This document shows, piece by piece, positions 56,578 through 64,000 of a stretch of 64,000 bases of DNA; position 1 is the stretch's first letter, and each line of letters starts with the position of its first letter. Location: contig CANNAM010000010.1 of assembly GCA_947502595.1 (NCBI GenBank), forward strand, positions 1 to 64,000, in the 5' to 3' direction. A program made the position numbers and the translations under genes. Origin of the DNA: an uncultured Marinicella sp. GTDB lineage: Bacteria; Pseudomonadota; Gammaproteobacteria; Xanthomonadales; Marinicellaceae. The notes beneath the pieces were generated by a model, which saw only the letters and a program-made list of their open reading frames with translations, was not told the DNA's origin and made no database searches.

Positions 56578-57477
56578 GTGTTTAATTTCTCACAAGTTAC
56601 CATGCGTCGTTTAGTTAAATTCAATGCAGCTTTTTTACTCAATCCACGCAGCCCTTTGTGGCTGCAAAGAATGGGTTTAAATTTGCTGGGTGGGCATGGT
56701 GTTTTACCGAAAAACATCGGCATCGAGAAAAGCAAATTAGCTGGCATGCAGGCATGGTGGTTTCATTTTCAAAAGCAACAGTCCAAACAAGTGATTTTAT
56801 ATTTCCATGGCGGCGGTTACAGCATTGGCTCACCGAAATCACACCGTGATCTATGTGCTTACTTGGCCAATTATGCCGAAGTGTCTTTGTTGTCTGTGGC
56901 TTACAGGCTGGCACCTGAACACCCCTTCCCGGCTGCACAAGAAGATGCCATGGCAGCCTATCAAGCCTTATTAACCCAGGGTTATGAAGCCAGCGATATA
57001 TGTTTGGCTGGGGATTCAGCCGGTGGTGGACTGGCATTGGGACTGGCCATCAAGCTGCTGCAACAACATGCAGCCCAACCGGCATGTTTGTTCTTAATCT
57101 CACCTTTGGTAAATGCCCAACGCATGAACAGCAGTTACATCACCCAATACGATGTGGATCCAGTCATCAGCCACCGCTGGAGTCAACAAATGGCCAATAA
57201 TTATTTACAAGACTCTGCTGAGTTAAGACAACAGGCTTGTTTATCTGACCATGACCTCACTGGCTTGGCACCGCTGTTGATTCATGTTGGAACCGATGAA
57301 GTGCTGCTAGATGACAGTGTGCAGTTGAAACAGCGAGCCACTCAAGCAGATGTAGCAGTTAAATTATTGGTTTATCCTGAACTTTGGCATGTGTTTCACT
57401 TTTCTGCCAGCATCTTTGCAGCTGCCAGGAAAGCCTTGCAACAAGCCGGACAATACATTCAAACCCAGTTCAAATGA
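56578..57477 (+). CDS. Alpha/beta hydrolase, hormone-sensitive-lipase-like esterase
   Basis: This is an approximately 299-residue esterase of the HSL family. The oxyanion motif H-G-G-G-Y is near residue 80. The nucleophile elbow G-D-S-A-G-G is near residue 145, with the acid in T-D-E-V-L and the catalytic histidine in L-W-H-V-F-H. I prefer the GTG at 56578, which has AGGTG upstream; an ATG at 56602 is the alternative. The substrate is a short-chain ester of unknown kind. It overlaps the MBL gene by 4 bases, forming a two-gene operon. Confidence 0.85.
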   Translation: MFNFSQVTMRRLVKFNAAFLLNPRSPLWLQRMGLNLLGGHGVLPKNIGIEKSKLAGMQAWWFHFQKQQSKQVILYFHGGGYSIGSPKSHRDLCAYLANYAEVSLLSVAYRLAPEHPFPAAQEDAMAAYQALLTQGYEASDICLAGDSAGGGLALGLAIKLLQQHAAQPACLFLISPLVNAQRMNSSYITQYDVDPVISHRWSQQMANNYLQDSAELRQQACLSDHDLTGLAPLLIHVGTDEVLLDDSVQLKQRATQADVAVKLLVYPELWHVFHFSASIFAAARKALQQAGQYIQTQFK

Positions 57478-58220
57478 AATTACACCACTTAACCGGTTAC
57501 ATTCAGTCAATTTATTTAGTTGAATACCCGCATGGCCTGTTGCTGCTGGATGGGTGCTGTCGAGCCGATGTCAATATGATCAAGGATTTCATAACTCAGC
57601 AATTAAAGCGGCCATTGTCTGATTTGAAAACCTTGGTGGTAACCCATATGCACCCAGATCATGCAGGTGCAGCACATAAACTGCGCAAACTCACTGGCTG
57701 TGTGATTGTCGCTGCTGACAGGCCCAAACAATGGTACCATGGTATCAATGGCCTATTGATGCATTGGATTGACATGGCTTTGACTGTTTATGTGGCAAAA
57801 AAGCTGAAAAAACCAATGCGGAATGTGCTCTACAGCCGCAAGTTAAAGCCTGATGTTAAAGTAAAAGAAGGTGATCAAGTGCCCTTTTTTCCTGAGTGGT
57901 CATTGCTTGAAACCCCAGGTCATACCGATCGAGATTTATCAGTTGTGCATGAACAGAACAACTGGGTCTATGTGGCTGATTTGATCATTAAGCTCAGGAC
58001 TCGGTTCATTGCGCCCTTCCCGATTTTTCACCCCAATCAATACCGCCAATCACTGCTCAGAATCAAACAACTTGCGCCGCATAAAATCATGTTGGCCCAT
58101 GGTGGCATTTTACCCATGCAAGAAGCTGATTATGACCAAGTGATTGAACGAGCACCTGAGTTGCCACGCACCCCATTAAGGGCATCCTTACTTAAAATCA
58201 AAAAAATTACGGGCAAATAG
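57474..58220 (+). CDS. MBL-fold metallo-hydrolase
   Basis: This is a 248-residue protein starting at the ATG that overlaps the esterase stop (ATGA). Metal ligands appear in T-H-M-H-P-D-H-A, then T-P-G-H-T-D and L-A-H-G-G. It has no signal peptide. The family covers lactonases, glyoxalase II and other hydrolases; the substrate is not defined. Co-transcription with the esterase suggests a shared small-molecule degradation step. A strong terminator follows. Confidence 0.85.
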   Translation: MKLHHLTGYIQSIYLVEYPHGLLLLDGCCRADVNMIKDFITQQLKRPLSDLKTLVVTHMHPDHAGAAHKLRKLTGCVIVAADRPKQWYHGINGLLMHWIDMALTVYVAKKLKKPMRNVLYSRKLKPDVKVKEGDQVPFFPEWSLLETPGHTDRDLSVVHEQNNWVYVADLIIKLRTRFIAPFPIFHPNQYRQSLLRIKQLAPHKIMLAHGGILPMQEADYDQVIERAPELPRTPLRASLLKIKKITGK

Positions 58221-58276
58221 CTTGGCAGCACTGCAACTGCTCAAAGGGTTTTTAATCACAGTTCAGACCAGACATT

Positions 58277-58307
58277 AAAAAAGCCCCAAGTAAAACTCGG
58301 GGCTTTT
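58277..58307. terminator. Bidirectional terminator between MBL and acylase genes
   Basis: AAAAGCCCC (58279-58287) and GGGGCTTTT (58299-58307) form a perfect 9-bp stem with an 11-base loop, with A residues on the left and T on the right. It serves the plus-strand MBL gene and the convergent minus-strand acylase gene. Confidence 0.88.
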
Positions 58308-58334
58308 GAGACTGCATAATTAGACTGTTGTTGA

Positions 58335-61196
58335 TCAGGGTTCGAAATGATAGATTTCATTGGCAATGATCATTATGGTGTCTAAATCTGTGATTAAAGG
58401 CATGTAACCATTCACCAACCAAATAAACAGTTGATTGACATAATTTGCACCTGATGTGATAACGCCACTTTGGCCACCAGGCAAAATTTGTTCTGCCTGA
58501 ATACCGCGACTGGTGGCTGATGCCACAAAACGCCTGGCTGGACCATGTGAAAACATGAATTCATTGCTGCCATCAGCACGGGTGTTGTGTGCAGAGGCGT
58601 CTAAAGCTTCGTATCCACCAGATCGAGCCACACCTGACAAGCCTTCAACTGTTGATAGACCAAACATGCCATTGGGCACAGTCAATGATGCACCTAAAGG
58701 GTGTGAGAAGCTGATGCGGTGTAATTTACCCCAACGGTAATCATTCAAATCAGTTGAATTACCAAATGCTTGAGAGAAATCCTCACCAGCCATGGCATCC
58801 AAAGCTTGCTTTAACGAAGCCAAAATAACGTAGTCTCGGGCATCTTCTCTGCTGGGTGCTTGTGGGTTGGTGAAGAAGTTAATTCCAGACGCGCCATAAC
58901 CTTGGTTGCTGGCAAAGTTGTCTAAAAAGTTATGTAAAGCGTTGATTGAAGCATGACTGCCTGGACGGTTGCTGGTCATTACATCTTGGCCAATCGCTGC
59001 ATCAATACCGGCCAAGGTCACATCAATGGTGTTATTGATGGCTTTGGCTCGCCACACAGCGTAAATACTGGCAGCCACTGAGTTGCTACTTTCAGCTGCT
59101 GATGGTGCTGACAACAAGAAAGGATTCTCAAATGGATCATAACCTTCTGCCAAGCCAGTGGGCGTGCTGTAATCCCAGCCAGCCAAATACCCAGCTGCTT
59201 CAACCACCCTTGGGTCAGCTAAAAACTGAGCAATGCCTGGCCATGCGTCACCTGCTGATGCACGCGCCACAGCATTCATTACATGTGGTGTGATTAACTC
59301 AGCATCTAGTAACTGATGATTGGCCTGAAATGCTTTCATGTCTTGTAAAGTAAAGTTACCACCTGCTGCTATTTTGTCTTCAATCAAACGATCGATTCGA
59401 CCCATGCGATATGAACTGAAACTGCCCTTGGAAACATAATATAAACCGCCACCTGGTCGCACTTGATTGAACACATTATTGTCCAGTGACACTCCAATTG
59501 GGTCATTGTTGGCATTGGCTACATAACCACTTTCAGGGTTAATGCTGAACGGCATTTCGTCAAATGGAATGACGGCATAATTAGTTGCCTGGTTGACATC
59601 TCGTTCAGCCACTGGTAGCCATTCATGTTTATAGGTTCCAGTACCGTCACGAATGAACATCGGTGGCGTGCCATCAGGTTGCATCATGGTTTGCAAATCT
59701 TCCCGTAAAGGCACTTCTGCTCCAGTGAAATAGGCAATGTTGCCATCCACATCAGCCACCCCAAAGTTTTGTGAGCCTACATCAAATTTTGTCAAAGCAG
59801 TTCTGAACTCATCAATATTGGCTGCTCTGGACATCTCAAAGAAAGCCTCCACTTCTTTGGTCGGTCCATACATGGTGTATTGCATAGAAACGGCCCTGGC
59901 ATTGGCTGTATCTACACTTAAAATCGGTCCAAAGTCTCTGCGCGGCACCAAGAAAGTTAATCCACCAGATGTGTAGCCCACCTCTTGACGCTCGGTGTTG
60001 TTCATTACACCATCACCAATCATGTTGGCGTTGTAAGTTTGAAACACCCAAACCAAAGGCTCTTCTTGACCTTGGTAAACAGTGTGTGTTGGTACCCCAA
60101 AAGTGTTGGTTTTAATCGCCTCAAAAAAGAAATCGGTTTCATCTACAGGATTAACTGTGCTGCCCCAACACAGTGTTGAGTTACAGCCTTGTGCCATCAC
60201 CGGCGCACCAGGAAAACCAACACCAGCGACATTCAAACCAGTCTCGGCAGCCATGTGTGCAGAATAAAAAATTGAAGGGTAATCCAGACTTAAATGTGGG
60301 TCATTGGCAATCAAAGGAAAACCATCTTCAGTTAAATCACCGGCAATCATCCATATGTTTGAGCCTTTGTCTGAATCATTGTCGTTTTTCAGGCTTTTGG
60401 TGATGGCAGAGCTTTCCCATTGGTTTTTGATGTCGTGTAGCAAGTTCAAATCAACTTCAGACAAATTCAATGTAAAGTCACCAATCGACTTTTGCAAAGT
60501 GTGTTCGGTTTTACCTACCCCGCCAATTGAAGACAAGAAGTCTGGCACGCTGACACGACCATCTGCTGGCGCTGCACGGTACAAATCTTCCATAAACAAT
60601 GCGGTGCCATCAAATCCAGCGGCAGCACCCACTTGTTGGAAGGTGTTGATGGTTATGGTGTTGTCAATTTCATTCAAATCGTTGGATAACTGAAAAGCCA
60701 ATACTTTGGCAATCGCAACAGAATGGATTGGTAGCCATGGATCTGTTTCAGTCAATTCTAAGCCACTGTATTCTATTGGCAGTGGGTTATTGGCTAACCA
60801 TGCATTGACGCCATCTGCATAAGCTTTGAGCATGCCTTGTGACTTGGCAGACAATGCTGGCAACGAAACCCTGGCGGCCCGTTCAAAACCAATTGTTCTG
60901 AATTGTATGTCATTTGACAAGGCAGCGGTTCCTACCAATTCAGACAACTTGCCTTGCGCTATTTTGCGGGTGTAGTCCATTTGAAACAACCGGTCTTTGG
61001 CATGTAAATAGCCAAGTACAAAAGAGGCGTCTTCTTCAGTCGCTGCCGAGATACTGGGTATCTGGGTGTCATTATAATAGACTTTGGCTGGCGCGCTTAA
61101 TTGGCTGTTGGTCATGACTGTTTCATCAGCAACGGCCTGTACACTCATGGCCATCAATAAACAAGCAGTCAAGCGCTTGATCGGTTTAGGATTCAT
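58335..61196 (-). CDS. Penicillin-acylase-family N-terminal nucleophile hydrolase
   Basis: This is a 953-residue exported protein with a signal peptide (about 1-22). It is translated as a precursor and expected to self-cleave. D-K-G-S-N-I-W-M-I-A-G marks the nucleophile serine of the beta chain near residue 280, and N-D-P-H-L follows. The family includes penicillin G acylase, cephalosporin acylase and quorum-quenching AHL acylases (PvdQ type). The substrate is not predictable; it is longer than typical PGA (about 850). A CRP-like site lies about 150 bases upstream. It is alone on its transcript. Confidence 0.9.
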   Translation of the reverse strand: MNPKPIKRLTACLLMAMSVQAVADETVMTNSQLSAPAKVYYNDTQIPSISAATEEDASFVLGYLHAKDRLFQMDYTRKIAQGKLSELVGTAALSNDIQFRTIGFERAARVSLPALSAKSQGMLKAYADGVNAWLANNPLPIEYSGLELTETDPWLPIHSVAIAKVLAFQLSNDLNEIDNTITINTFQQVGAAAGFDGTALFMEDLYRAAPADGRVSVPDFLSSIGGVGKTEHTLQKSIGDFTLNLSEVDLNLLHDIKNQWESSAITKSLKNDNDSDKGSNIWMIAGDLTEDGFPLIANDPHLSLDYPSIFYSAHMAAETGLNVAGVGFPGAPVMAQGCNSTLCWGSTVNPVDETDFFFEAIKTNTFGVPTHTVYQGQEEPLVWVFQTYNANMIGDGVMNNTERQEVGYTSGGLTFLVPRRDFGPILSVDTANARAVSMQYTMYGPTKEVEAFFEMSRAANIDEFRTALTKFDVGSQNFGVADVDGNIAYFTGAEVPLREDLQTMMQPDGTPPMFIRDGTGTYKHEWLPVAERDVNQATNYAVIPFDEMPFSINPESGYVANANNDPIGVSLDNNVFNQVRPGGGLYYVSKGSFSSYRMGRIDRLIEDKIAAGGNFTLQDMKAFQANHQLLDAELITPHVMNAVARASAGDAWPGIAQFLADPRVVEAAGYLAGWDYSTPTGLAEGYDPFENPFLLSAPSAAESSNSVAASIYAVWRAKAINNTIDVTLAGIDAAIGQDVMTSNRPGSHASINALHNFLDNFASNQGYGASGINFFTNPQAPSREDARDYVILASLKQALDAMAGEDFSQAFGNSTDLNDYRWGKLHRISFSHPLGASLTVPNGMFGLSTVEGLSGVARSGGYEALDASAHNTRADGSNEFMFSHGPARRFVASATSRGIQAEQILPGGQSGVITSGANYVNQLFIWLVNGYMPLITDLDTIMIIANEIYHFEP

Positions 61197-61518
61197 TCAT
61201 CATCTCCAGTGTTGTTAACGTTGTCCCCGAAGGAAATTCATAGATAAGGATTCAGTATCAAGGTGTTTGACAACATCAAGACATTATTAGATTAAATCTG
61301 GGTAGCTTCAGCTGGTTGTATGCATTAATACACACAAATTCAAACGTGACACACATCACAAATCAATCATTAATTTATACTATAAATCAATGAAAATTAA
61401 CAGTTTTATTTAGGCTTAATAAATGACGATCAGATGACTTGTACAGAAACGAGCGGATTAATTCATGAATTACATTGAAACTGAGAACAGCACACAATAC
61501 AGTTAAAAATTACAGGGC
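61197..61518. other. Intergenic region between the acylase and transporter genes
   Basis: These 322 bases hold no supported gene. They include the acylase promoter region with the CRP-like dyad at 61343-61362, and the 3' flank of the transporter gene. Confidence 0.4.
61343..61362 (-). promoter_or_regulatory. CRP-like dyad upstream of the acylase gene
   Basis: Read on the minus strand the site is TTTGTGA-TGTGTG-TCACGTT, matching the CRP half-sites TGTGA and TCACA except one base. It lies about 150 bases upstream of the acylase start codon. cAMP-CRP or Vfr control is plausible if the transcript starts well upstream. Confidence 0.45.
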
Positions 61519-62796
61519 TTATGACAAATTTTTGTACTTTTCAAAAGCCTGTATGGCCATACGCCCGACAGTCACAGCGTTCCACAGCCAAACCACACAC
61601 AGCAGCGCACCAATAATGGCCAGAATGCGCAAGTCTTTAGAAAAAGTCACGACAGTTTTAACAAATATCAACTGGGCAAACACATCGCCACCGCGGTAAA
61701 TCACCGTATCCAGAAAGTTTTTGAATTTATATTTAATGTTATCAGGCAATCCAGTAAACAACCAATCCTGGGGTGGTTTCATGATGCCGTACGCACCACT
61801 GCGTTGTAATATAATGGCCCCAAGCACCACATACAGCACCGGCATTAAGCCAAACAACAACAACGCAAAGACCATCATGGTTGGGTATATGCCAAGGATG
61901 CGCTGTATTTTGACTTTCTGCAACAACCACGGAATCAGTATCAACTGGAAGAATAAAGTCAGCACATTGGTCAATGTGTTGATGTTAGCAAATACGTAGG
62001 TGCGCTGATCCCGTTCTGGGAAAAACTGACTGACATACTGACCTTGCAAATAATAAAAAATAGAACCTATGATGACTGCAATAACGGTCATCAAAGCGAT
62101 TTGCTGTAAAAACTTTGAACCCATCAATAACTTCAAGCCTTCAATTGGACTGCCACCCAATGGTGCTTCTAAGTTGATGGTAGACTCAGTGGCAAAGCGC
62201 CTGACTTTAATCACTGCAAAAATACACAACAACAAAAAACTCAAAGACACCAACAGCAAATTTATGGTGCCCAACCAATACACCAATTGACTGGTAATTA
62301 AACCACCTAAAATACCACCGGTGCTGCCACCTGCGGCAATTACACCAAACAACCGTTTACCCTGCTCTTTGTTGTAAACATCGGCCATAAAGCTCCAAAA
62401 GATGGAAACTATGAACAAGTTGTAAACACTGACAAAGACAAAGAACACCCGCGCCAGCATGACGTTGTCAGTGCCCGCCCAGTGAAACAGGCACCATAAC
62501 AAAAATATCAACAACGCAAAAAAACCGTAGACAATTGGAATGAATTGTTTTCTGGAGTAATTGGACACCACTTTGCCATACACAGGCTGAATCATTAACA
62601 TCACAATGAAAGTGGTTAAAAACAACCAGCCATAATTTTCAGGTCCAGCAGTAACCCCCATTTCCTCGCGAATTGGTCTGAGGATAAAATAACCAGTCAA
62701 TAAAAACACAAAATATAAAAATGACCAGATCAAAACTGGCCACTCGTGCGGTTTAACTTGATTCTTAAAATAAGTCTTTATGTTATTGAATAGCAT
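61519..62796 (-). CDS. MFS-like transporter resembling the NTP/NDP exchanger family
   Basis: This 425-residue inner-membrane protein has about 12 hydrophobic helices. It opens with Y-F-I-L-R-P-I-R-E-E-M-G, and G-G-S-T-G-G-I-L-G-G-L occurs near residue 160. This pattern is seen in proteins annotated as NTP/NDP exchange transporters (ATP:ADP antiporter type) in free-living bacteria, where true nucleotide exchange is unproven. Its start overlaps the alr stop by 14 bases on the same strand, so both are probably co-transcribed. Confidence 0.75.
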   Translation of the reverse strand: MLFNNIKTYFKNQVKPHEWPVLIWSFLYFVFLLTGYFILRPIREEMGVTAGPENYGWLFLTTFIVMLMIQPVYGKVVSNYSRKQFIPIVYGFFALLIFLLWCLFHWAGTDNVMLARVFFVFVSVYNLFIVSIFWSFMADVYNKEQGKRLFGVIAAGGSTGGILGGLITSQLVYWLGTINLLLVSLSFLLLCIFAVIKVRRFATESTINLEAPLGGSPIEGLKLLMGSKFLQQIALMTVIAVIIGSIFYYLQGQYVSQFFPERDQRTYVFANINTLTNVLTLFFQLILIPWLLQKVKIQRILGIYPTMMVFALLLFGLMPVLYVVLGAIILQRSGAYGIMKPPQDWLFTGLPDNIKYKFKNFLDTVIYRGGDVFAQLIFVKTVVTFSKDLRILAIIGALLCVVWLWNAVTVGRMAIQAFEKYKNLS

Positions 62797-63898
62797 AGAA
62801 TTTTACTCGCCTAGTTATACCACAACTCAAGGTATATGGAATGAGTTTCAAATCCTCAGCTACGGACTCAATGGGTAAATCACCGCCCCAAATAGTGACT
62901 TGTTTGCCGGTCATCTGGTGATCAAAGTTGGTGATATCGATGGCAATCATATCCATGGATACCCGACCTATCACCGGTGCTTTTAAACCATCCAGTAACA
63001 CCGAACTACCGTGCTCAGACCAAGGGTAGCCATCGGCATAACCAATGCCAACGATGCCAATACGCATGTCATGCTTGGCCATGAAATTGCCGCCATAACC
63101 GACCAGTGCACCGGCCGTGATGGTTTTACTGGAGATGATCTTTGCGGTTAAATGCATGGCTGGTTTCAAACCATAGGTGTGCCCCCAATAACCCGCTGCA
63201 AGCGGTGAAATACCAAACAAACCAACCCCAACTCTGGCCCATTCATCTGGCTCAGCCAATTGATTGAGTACCGCACCGGTGTTACTGAAAGAGTATTCAT
63301 GCCCCAAAGACTTGAGCCATGAATTACACTGTATTTGTGTCTGGGTTTGGGCGCTGTTGAGCAAATCTGAACTGGCAAAATGTGACATCAGCCGAATGGT
63401 AGCTACTGCATCAATGGCTTTTAATTCAGCCAGTTTGTCCGCCAATTCATTTTTATCAAAACCCAAACGGTTCATGCCAGTGTCAATTTTTAACCACACA
63501 TCAATTTCAGCAGGACTGTTAACCTCTTGCAGCAAGCCAATCTGATAGTCTTGATGGACAACCACATCAAAGCGCTGTTCAATTGCCTTATTCATCTCAT
63601 AGCGATTGAACACCCCTTCAAGCAGCAGTATTTTTTTATCGGCAGCCAGTTCACGTAGCTCCAATGCTTCTTCAATGGTGGCTACGGCAAAAGCATCACA
63701 GGCACTCAATGCGGGCACCACTCGGGTCAGTCCATGGCCGTAGGCATCGGCTTTGACCACTGCAATCACTTTCCCACGGTGCAGTTGTTTGAACACATTG
63801 AGGTTGTGTCTGATGTGTGTGGTGTTGATGTAAGCTGTGGTACCACGCTCACGGTGCAAGCTGGACTGATGGTTGTTGAGGTTGTTTTGTTTTGGCAT
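62783..63898 (-). CDS. alr: Alr, alanine racemase
   Basis: This 371-residue PLP enzyme converts L- and D-alanine for peptidoglycan synthesis. The cofactor lysine is in V-V-K-A-D-A-Y-G-H-G near residue 50. The TIM-barrel region is followed by a beta domain with G-R-V-S-M-D-M-I and a Y-T-L-S-C-G-I-T-R-R C-terminus. It begins 2 bases after the dnaB stop, the order also seen in E. coli. About 20 residues precede the usual start region, so a later start is possible. Confidence 0.95.
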   Translation of the reverse strand: MPKQNNLNNHQSSLHRERGTTAYINTTHIRHNLNVFKQLHRGKVIAVVKADAYGHGLTRVVPALSACDAFAVATIEEALELRELAADKKILLLEGVFNRYEMNKAIEQRFDVVVHQDYQIGLLQEVNSPAEIDVWLKIDTGMNRLGFDKNELADKLAELKAIDAVATIRLMSHFASSDLLNSAQTQTQIQCNSWLKSLGHEYSFSNTGAVLNQLAEPDEWARVGVGLFGISPLAAGYWGHTYGLKPAMHLTAKIISSKTITAGALVGYGGNFMAKHDMRIGIVGIGYADGYPWSEHGSSVLLDGLKAPVIGRVSMDMIAIDITNFDHQMTGKQVTIWGGDLPIESVAEDLKLIPYTLSCGITRRVKFYAIQ

Positions 63899-63900
63899 GC

Positions 63901-64000
63901 TCAGTGGAAGTCTGAACTGTGTTCATCCTTGATCAGGATGTCATTCTCGTAATTGTCAAAGCGGGTGAATTGACCTCTAAAGGTTAAATCTACTTTACCA
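63901..64000 (-). CDS. dnaB: DnaB replicative helicase, 3' end only
   Basis: The last 32 codons before the TGA at 63901-63903 read G-K-V-D-L-T-F-R-G-Q-F-T-R-F-D-N-Y and then an acidic tail. This matches the C-terminus of the hexameric replicative helicase DnaB (G-x-V-x-L-x-F-x-G-x-x-T-R-F-x-N). The gene runs off the window. Its place directly before alr matches the usual gammaproteobacterial order. Confidence 0.85.
   Translation of the reverse strand, partial: GKVDLTFRGQFTRFDNYENDILIKDEHSSDFH

Noticed and set aside
61266-61279. TTGAC-AAC-ATCAA, an FNR-like sequence
   Set aside because: The spacer is three rather than four bases and the first half-site has a mismatch, so it does not fit the FNR dyad.

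Overview
The window reads as chromosomal DNA of a Gram-negative gammaproteobacterium. Outer-membrane biogenesis genes (tamA, tamB, lpxH), rlmKL, purT, hflKC and the dnaB-alr pair at the right edge all support this. The core is moderately AT-rich. Its secreted-protein style (DUF5666, a C-terminal '...NSFE' tail, modular repeat proteins) recalls Marinicella and Xanthomonadales-related lineages. That placement is from memory and is untested.

Positions 1 to about 8,900 form a markedly more AT-rich accessory island. It holds a small membrane protein; a two-gene minus-strand unit (an SH3-tailed cytoplasmic protein followed by a Schlafen/AlbA_2-type protein); a divergent 1056-residue DEAH helicase with a possible PD-(D/E)XK-like C-terminal part; a tyrosine recombinase; an Xre/ParS-like DNA-binding protein; and a cluster of degenerate direct repeats. 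Together these look like a defence or mobile island, and it is the best place in the window to look for an undescribed system.

From about 9,000 to 31,800 the genes are mostly core. They include a SulP transporter with a tandem universal stress protein (USP), a DsbA-like protein, a secreted triple-repeat protein, a DUF6502/DUF5666 pair, a single-domain USP with a perfect FNR/Anr box, and a long minus-strand run (purT, rlmKL, DUF1684 lipoprotein, mscS, tamA, tamB, persulfide-dioxygenase-like MBL protein, Tll0287-like heme protein). A plus-strand cyclophilin-lpxH pair follows.

From 31,900 to 49,600 come a class-III aminotransferase, asnS behind a terminator-like hairpin, a YbdG-like mechanosensitive channel, an unusual nested inverted-repeat element, a uspE-like gene with a second perfect FNR box, an EAL protein with a broken GGDEF motif, corA, two small cytochromes c, pruA, an hflK split by a one-base deletion next to hflC, DUF1328 and BON stress proteins, and an aspartoacylase-family protein.

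From 49,700 to 64,000 lie a cusCBA-type copper/silver efflux operon whose CusB carries 20 tandem Met/His pentapeptides, a CopL-like metal-binding protein, an esterase-MBL operon, a penicillin-acylase-family enzyme with a CRP-like site upstream, an NTP/NDP-exchanger-like transporter, alr, and the 3' end of dnaB. I saw no rRNA or tRNA gene, CRISPR array or intact insertion sequence.
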